From the NCBI GenBank assembly GCA_026419785.1, contig JAODTK010005633.1, positions 1 through 64,000 on the forward strand: a stretch of DNA of 64,000 nt, in the 5' to 3' direction. The translations under genes and the position numbers were made by a program. Of this stretch, positions 59,801-64,000 are shown piece by piece. The notes beneath the pieces are model-generated. The model had not been told where the DNA came from and did not search any database. It saw nothing but the letters and a program-made list of their open reading frames with translations. The number at the start of each line of letters is the position of its first letter. The stretch's first letter is position 1. The stretch comes from Sclerodactyla briareus. Taxonomy: Eukaryota; Echinodermata; Holothuroidea; Dendrochirotida; Sclerodactylidae.

Positions 59801-61484
59801 GCCGGCTGTTGTTTTCTATGCAACATATTTCATTTTATATTGCAAACATATGGGAGTCCGACCTGATGGCGGGACTCTCTACTACAAAAAAAAAAATCTA
59901 CTAAAAATAATTACGCTGTGGAGGTAGGAATGTCAATCTTGGAAAAGAAAAGGAATTATGATTGATTAACTGTATCCAGAATTCCTTCGTAGGTTTCTGG
60001 ATTGAAGGTCACTGTATCTGATACACAGGGATGTAGTCGATGCCGGCACCCCGGTCCGAGGGCCGGCTAAGCTTTTTCACCTGTACACGTAGGTATGGTA
60101 GCCTCGGAAAAAACGAGGCCGAGGCCGGGGAACGAGGCCGCAAAAATCGGCCTCGAAGGTTCCGGCCTCGACTACAACACTGTCTTACAAACACTTTCTT
60201 TCCATTGTTCTGATTGTAACGAAAAACTCAATAAACGAGATGCAAAAAAAAAACCCAACACTGTTTGGTATATATATCCTAGCTTGAGTTTTTACTCTCA
60301 CGATTTTCCCGTTCATTTTTATATCCTAACAAAATTGAAGTTAAAACAGTTGCTTAGCAATCTTGACTGGGTGCTCTCTGTGTCTTTTTCATCAAACCTC
60401 ATTATGAGGATGGACCTGAATGCTAGGCATTCATCCTCGCCTGAAACAATGAAACATAGATAGGGTGTGCCTTTTTTCTACAATTAGATTTCAAGTGTCC
60501 ACTTGATTCGGATATGCTCAGTGAAAATGCGCGTGGTGAAGTGATCATTCCTCCCCCAACACTAATCGAGCAAAGAACCCTTTTTGATTCCTCCGTTGAT
60601 TTCATATTGATCGTAGTTTTTCAGCTGAGTCCATCTTAACAACATTTTACGTTTCAAAATCAATTAACTATTTACATTCACACAACATCTCCGAACTGGC
60701 GAAAGCGGAGTTTACACCCCAAATAACATTGCAATGCGCCGAGACAAGTGCAAGTGTTTTGAGCACTGCTAAACTTTTCCCAACAGAATCAATTTAAAAA
60801 AAATATTAAGTCCTTTGAATTCCACTAAATTTCCGTAGCGATCAGGGCCTTCTCCCCTGAAACCCTTCATCAGGCTCAAGTCCTACAATCCCCACCCCCC
60901 AACTCAAACAAAAACTTTTATACTATCCGCGCCGAATATGGAGAAACATCTTCAAAAGGGTAAACATGTTCTGAGATCTAGTCAAAGTCCTGCCCAATAT
61001 ATTCAAACAGTACAGTCAGGTGGCATAAATAACGAAAATAAGGAGACGAGAGATTATTACGGCATTCGAGCAGTCATATAAAACAAATGTGAGATCGAGA
61101 ACTCATAGCTCAAGTGACAGGACGGCGAAGAAAGGAAAGAAAAACGAGCAATTGTCCCGAACGCGGAAAAGAAGTGTTTCTTCGTACCAGTAATACATGA
61201 TGAACAATTTAATTTAGGCAACTTTGTGATGGGATTTGGTAAATTTCAATCGGATAATAATGACAAGTCAACAATTTCAATGTCCAGCGCCCCCACGAAA
61301 ACTATTGGCGACACCCACTGCATCGGCCCGTAGAATGGGTCAGGGAAGACTGAGAAGTATCATCTCCGGAGTTTCGGAGGCGGGTATTCCACAGAAATTT
61401 CTTTTACGCTATAGTTCGGTGGAAACATACTGGTCAACCGTATGGCTTCCCGTTCGATAGTGAATTAGGCCTTTTATCAACCAG
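59801..61484. other. Non-coding stretch with a GC-rich hairpin
   Basis: Near 60110-60175 GAGGCCG words recur. One perfect hairpin has CGAGGCCG and CGGCCTCG arms around a seven-base loop (about 60134-60156). The 122-codon plus ORF at 60095-60463 starts in this repeat and shows no domain. The rest is AT-rich and featureless. Confidence 0.4.
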
Positions 61485-61525
61485 CCCCCCCCCCCCCCAC
61501 CCCCCCCCCCCCCCCCCCCCCCCCC
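61485..61525 (+). repeat. Poly-C tract
   Basis: Fourteen C, one A, then twenty-six C. It is comparable in length to the G tract at 23506-23546 but on the opposite strand. Confidence 0.95.
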
Positions 61526-62610
61526 GCCACTGACCAATCCACCCGGCTACTGGAAAATATCCAGAGAGAATACGCCACTGGCATTCAACTTTCGAGACAA
61601 GAAGTAAAATTTCCTGCTTCTGATATGCCTATTTTTCCAACGATCCTTGCAAAACGAAGGTGACTCTCCGTTTAGAATCATCCTCCACATTCCTCAAGGG
61701 TTGTAACATTTCTTGCGTGGCCGGGCTGTGCAAGACGGAAGTCAAAACGTACTTCTTCAGTCTTGCCTGGGCAGGCTCATGAGCTCTCCCATGCACTGGG
61801 TTCCGCTCGGTCCTCGTTTAGTTTTATTCTTCTATTAGTAATTTGATTTTCTGTTCAGTTCTAGTGCTCTCACTCTCTCAACATTTCCATATTCTTACCT
61901 GTTATCATATTATTTTTTAAATTTTATGTACGGTCTATTCTGTGGAGCACTTAGAAATTTCACTTGTTATATAGGGTGCCAATCAGTGCTAATCAGGATC
62001 CGGATTGTTTTTGCGATTTCAATATTCATTTGGCCTGATTCATAATTGGGAGTGCTCTTTTATATGTTTGTGAGACAGACTTTCTGCTCCAATTAGTGTT
62101 ATTTGTACGACGTTCCTTGGAAACATGCGATATCAAGACACATCACGGTAGCCCCACTTCTTCCGTGAACCAATGTTGATGGAACCGCATACGTGAATGA
62201 TCGCACACGCAGTGTGCGTCTATCAGATGGCATCGCCCCCTGATGTGGAGGCGTAAACAACACATTCCACTTCGGAATTGTATTCGGATTCTTGCTCCAA
62301 TCATAGAAAAGCTGCTATTGATGGCTTGTATAACGCTGAAAATTTATAATGAAACATGGAGGAATGGCAGACGGAATCGGAACCATCCTCATCGTCTAGC
62401 CCAGCAACATACAACACACTGAGTCCCATCGACTATACAGAGAGAAATAGGCCTATAATATCATCCATTGAAAAGCATGCCATGGCGTGGGTACACTAAG
62501 TCATTTGTAAAACATCACAGTTATCACTATTCTGTACATCGTGTCTGCGGCCAGGTGATCACCTCTATCACTTTCCTGTATTTTACAATCTGTACTGTTC
62601 TATAGCTTAC
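61526..62610. other. Non-coding stretch
   Basis: No gene or clear repeat structure is recognised. Confidence 0.35.
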
Positions 62611-62646
62611 CTGCTGAAGGGTAGGGACGATGGGCTCGGATTCCAT
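62611..62646 (-). other. Possible first coding exon
   Basis: On the minus strand, an ATG in good initiation context (CAACAATGG) starts MESEPIVPTLQQ and runs to a strong donor, CAGCAG|GTAAGC, after exactly 12 codons (phase 0). No further exon was found, so the gene is unidentified and the call rests only on start and splice context. Confidence 0.28.
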
Positions 62647-63024
62647 TGTTGGGTTATGTGGGGCCGGTACGCAAATGTGAAAAATCGCGACTTCACGTTA
62701 GCTGAGATGGTGCCAGTGTCTGAATATGTCCTATTTAGTTTTCAAAGGTGGATTCTATAGAGGCAAAAAATCTAAATGAAAGCAAACAATCACTTAATAG
62801 ACAAAAAAGCGCATGTATCAATGCGTATACGGATGCGTATCACCACGAATGATTCTATGGAATATCTTACTCAATAAGCCGATTAACGACAATATTAATG
62901 GGCTGTTGCATTTCTGTGAACTTATAGTGTGTTTTTTTTTGGGACGAACGTTCGTTTTCGCAATTTGTTATTTCACATCCATCCCGGCACGCATGCGCAA
63001 CAAATGAATCCCGGTCTTAAGCGG
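62647..63024. other. Non-coding stretch
   Basis: A CGTATCACCACGAATGATTCTATGG word (about 62836-62860) matches 5970-5995, indicating a short dispersed repeat. No gene is seen. Confidence 0.4.
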
Positions 63025-63122
63025 CGTTCACTGTTAACGGCAACGGCAATGGCGAAAATTCGCACACTGTATGTATTGCGATATTTTGCCGTTGCCGATG
63101 CGGTTACCAGTAAGTGTGAACG
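63025..63122. mobile_element. Foldback (hairpin) element, ~98 bp
   Basis: The left arm CGTTCAC..GTTAACGGCAACGG and the right arm, when reversed (CGTTCACACTTACTGGTAAC..CGGCAACGG), pair over most of the length. The centre, ATTCGCACACTGTATGTATTGCG, is also near-palindromic. It is a small non-autonomous transposon-like hairpin with no coding content. Confidence 0.6.
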
Positions 63123-63156
63123 TAGCAGGCGCGGATACAGGTATTCCCAAGTGGGG

Positions 63157-63169
63157 TGGGGGGGGGGGG
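63157..63169 (+). repeat. Poly-G tract
   Basis: GTGGGGTGGGGGGGGGGGG run just right of the foldback element. Confidence 0.85.
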
Positions 63170-63250
63170 GTATTCGTGATGTGAATCGAGTGCAGACAGA
63201 CCAACTTCTATGTGCGCGCACATCACGAGCACGTAGCGCAAAGTCGCCCG

Positions 63251-63515
63251 GCTTGCGTCCAAGGCCCGCCTCAGGTCCCTGGGAGCTGTGGGAGATGCTC
63301 TCTTGTAGGCCTACAATCTGAGGCTCATTTGGTAATACCTCATCGTGATTTTGGATGGCAAGATTCTGGAAAATTAGTCCTTTCGGCGTGATAGATCCAG
63401 GGCCCGCTTGAGGCCCTGGAAGCTGTAGTATTCCAGATGCTCTCTAGTACAATCTGAGGCTCATTGAGGAGCATTTATCGTGATCTTGGTTGATAGGTTT
63501 CTAGAAAATACCAGA
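63251..63515. repeat. Two-copy tandem repeat, ~130 bp
   Basis: GTCCAAGGCCCGCCTCAGG at 63257 and GATCCAGGGCCCGCTTGAGG at 63394 begin two units. They share GGAGCTGTGG/GGAAGCTGTAG, AGATGCTCTC, ACAATCTGAGGCTCATT and a TCGTGAT(C/T)TTGG word. Units differ by indels and carry no frame. Confidence 0.75.
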
Positions 63516-64000
63516 CGATTCACATATTAATTATGGCTCATTTAAACGTCTGAAAATATTAATAGGCATATGTCAAGTCATGTCACCCTTATGATATACT
63601 TGTTTTGCCATACCACAGAACAAGACCCCTATGTGCGCGTAGCAGACCTATAGATACAGTTTTCCATTCTCCACGATGTAACCAGCTCTGTTGTATCCAA
63701 GCCTGCAGTTTGTCTTTCAAATGCTAAAGCACCATTAGTGCCTTTGTCATAGTCACATGGAGATTGTCGAGTATGTTATTTCAGAGGCGGCAGAATAGTA
63801 AGAGATTGGTATCAGTGACACTTAACAACCAACTATTCCGGGTACGAATTCCACCAGGCACCGGACGATTTTCCCTGGGTTGGCTGTACTTACAGTTTCG
63901 ATGGGCGAGGTCTTGTTTTCACTTCATGGTTCCGCTGTAATGCAGTGGATTTTCTGGGGTTACTGGGTTTTTTTACGGGATATTTGTATTAAGTCTCGTC
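63516..64000. other. Non-coding window end
   Basis: No gene or repeat recognised. Confidence 0.35.

Overview
The window looks like part of the nuclear genome of a marine invertebrate. An echinoderm-like deuterostome is my best guess; a hemichordate or amphioxus-like animal is possible. The reasons are a single split gene with GT-AG introns, several broken non-LTR retrotransposons, abundant microsatellites and tandem repeats, and recurrent short AGGCCTA-type words. There are no bacterial operons, rRNA, CRISPR or ribosome binding sites. Repeat copies and coding regions both carry many one-base insertions and deletions, as expected of lightly corrected long reads or of decayed DNA, so reading frames are short and broken almost everywhere.

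Layout. 1-3.2 kb: a tandem array of ~600 bp units rich in AGGTCA/TGACCT words, ending in a (CA)n tract. 3.9-5.4 kb: a two-copy tandem repeat. 5.4-13.3 kb: no gene recognised. 13.9-16.5 kb: two reverse-transcriptase fragments. 17.8 kb: a tRNA-like A box/B box pair. 18.8-19.3 kb: an unassigned ORF. 21.9 kb: a MITE. 24.5-32.3 kb: a duplicated block containing ~228 bp and ~180-200 bp tandem arrays with variable G tracts, one copy interrupted by a retrotransposon fragment. 36.2-37.2 kb: an inverted AGGTCA-rich element. 39.3-46.0 kb: a 3.4 kb tandem duplication with alternating (TAA)n/(TTA)n blocks and dense nuclear-receptor half-sites.

49.3-58.6 kb, minus strand: the one clear gene, a clan-2 (CYP2-like) cytochrome P450 in three exons of 368, 945 and 179 nt (about 497 codons), read through several small frameshifts. 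Intron 1 holds two 5'-truncated R4/Dong-type retrotransposons next to (TAA)n tracts. Intron 2 holds a LINE fragment and a second MITE copy. A DR4-type AGGTCA pair lies 5' of exon 1 and another in intron 1. A nearly identical partial copy of exon 1 sits 1.3 kb upstream.

The rest (59.8-64 kb) is mostly non-coding: a poly-C tract, a possible short first exon, a foldback element and a two-copy repeat. The observations most worth following are the P450 gene with its DR4 sites and duplicated exon, the AGGTCA-rich repeat family, and the R4/Dong copies in TAA microsatellites.
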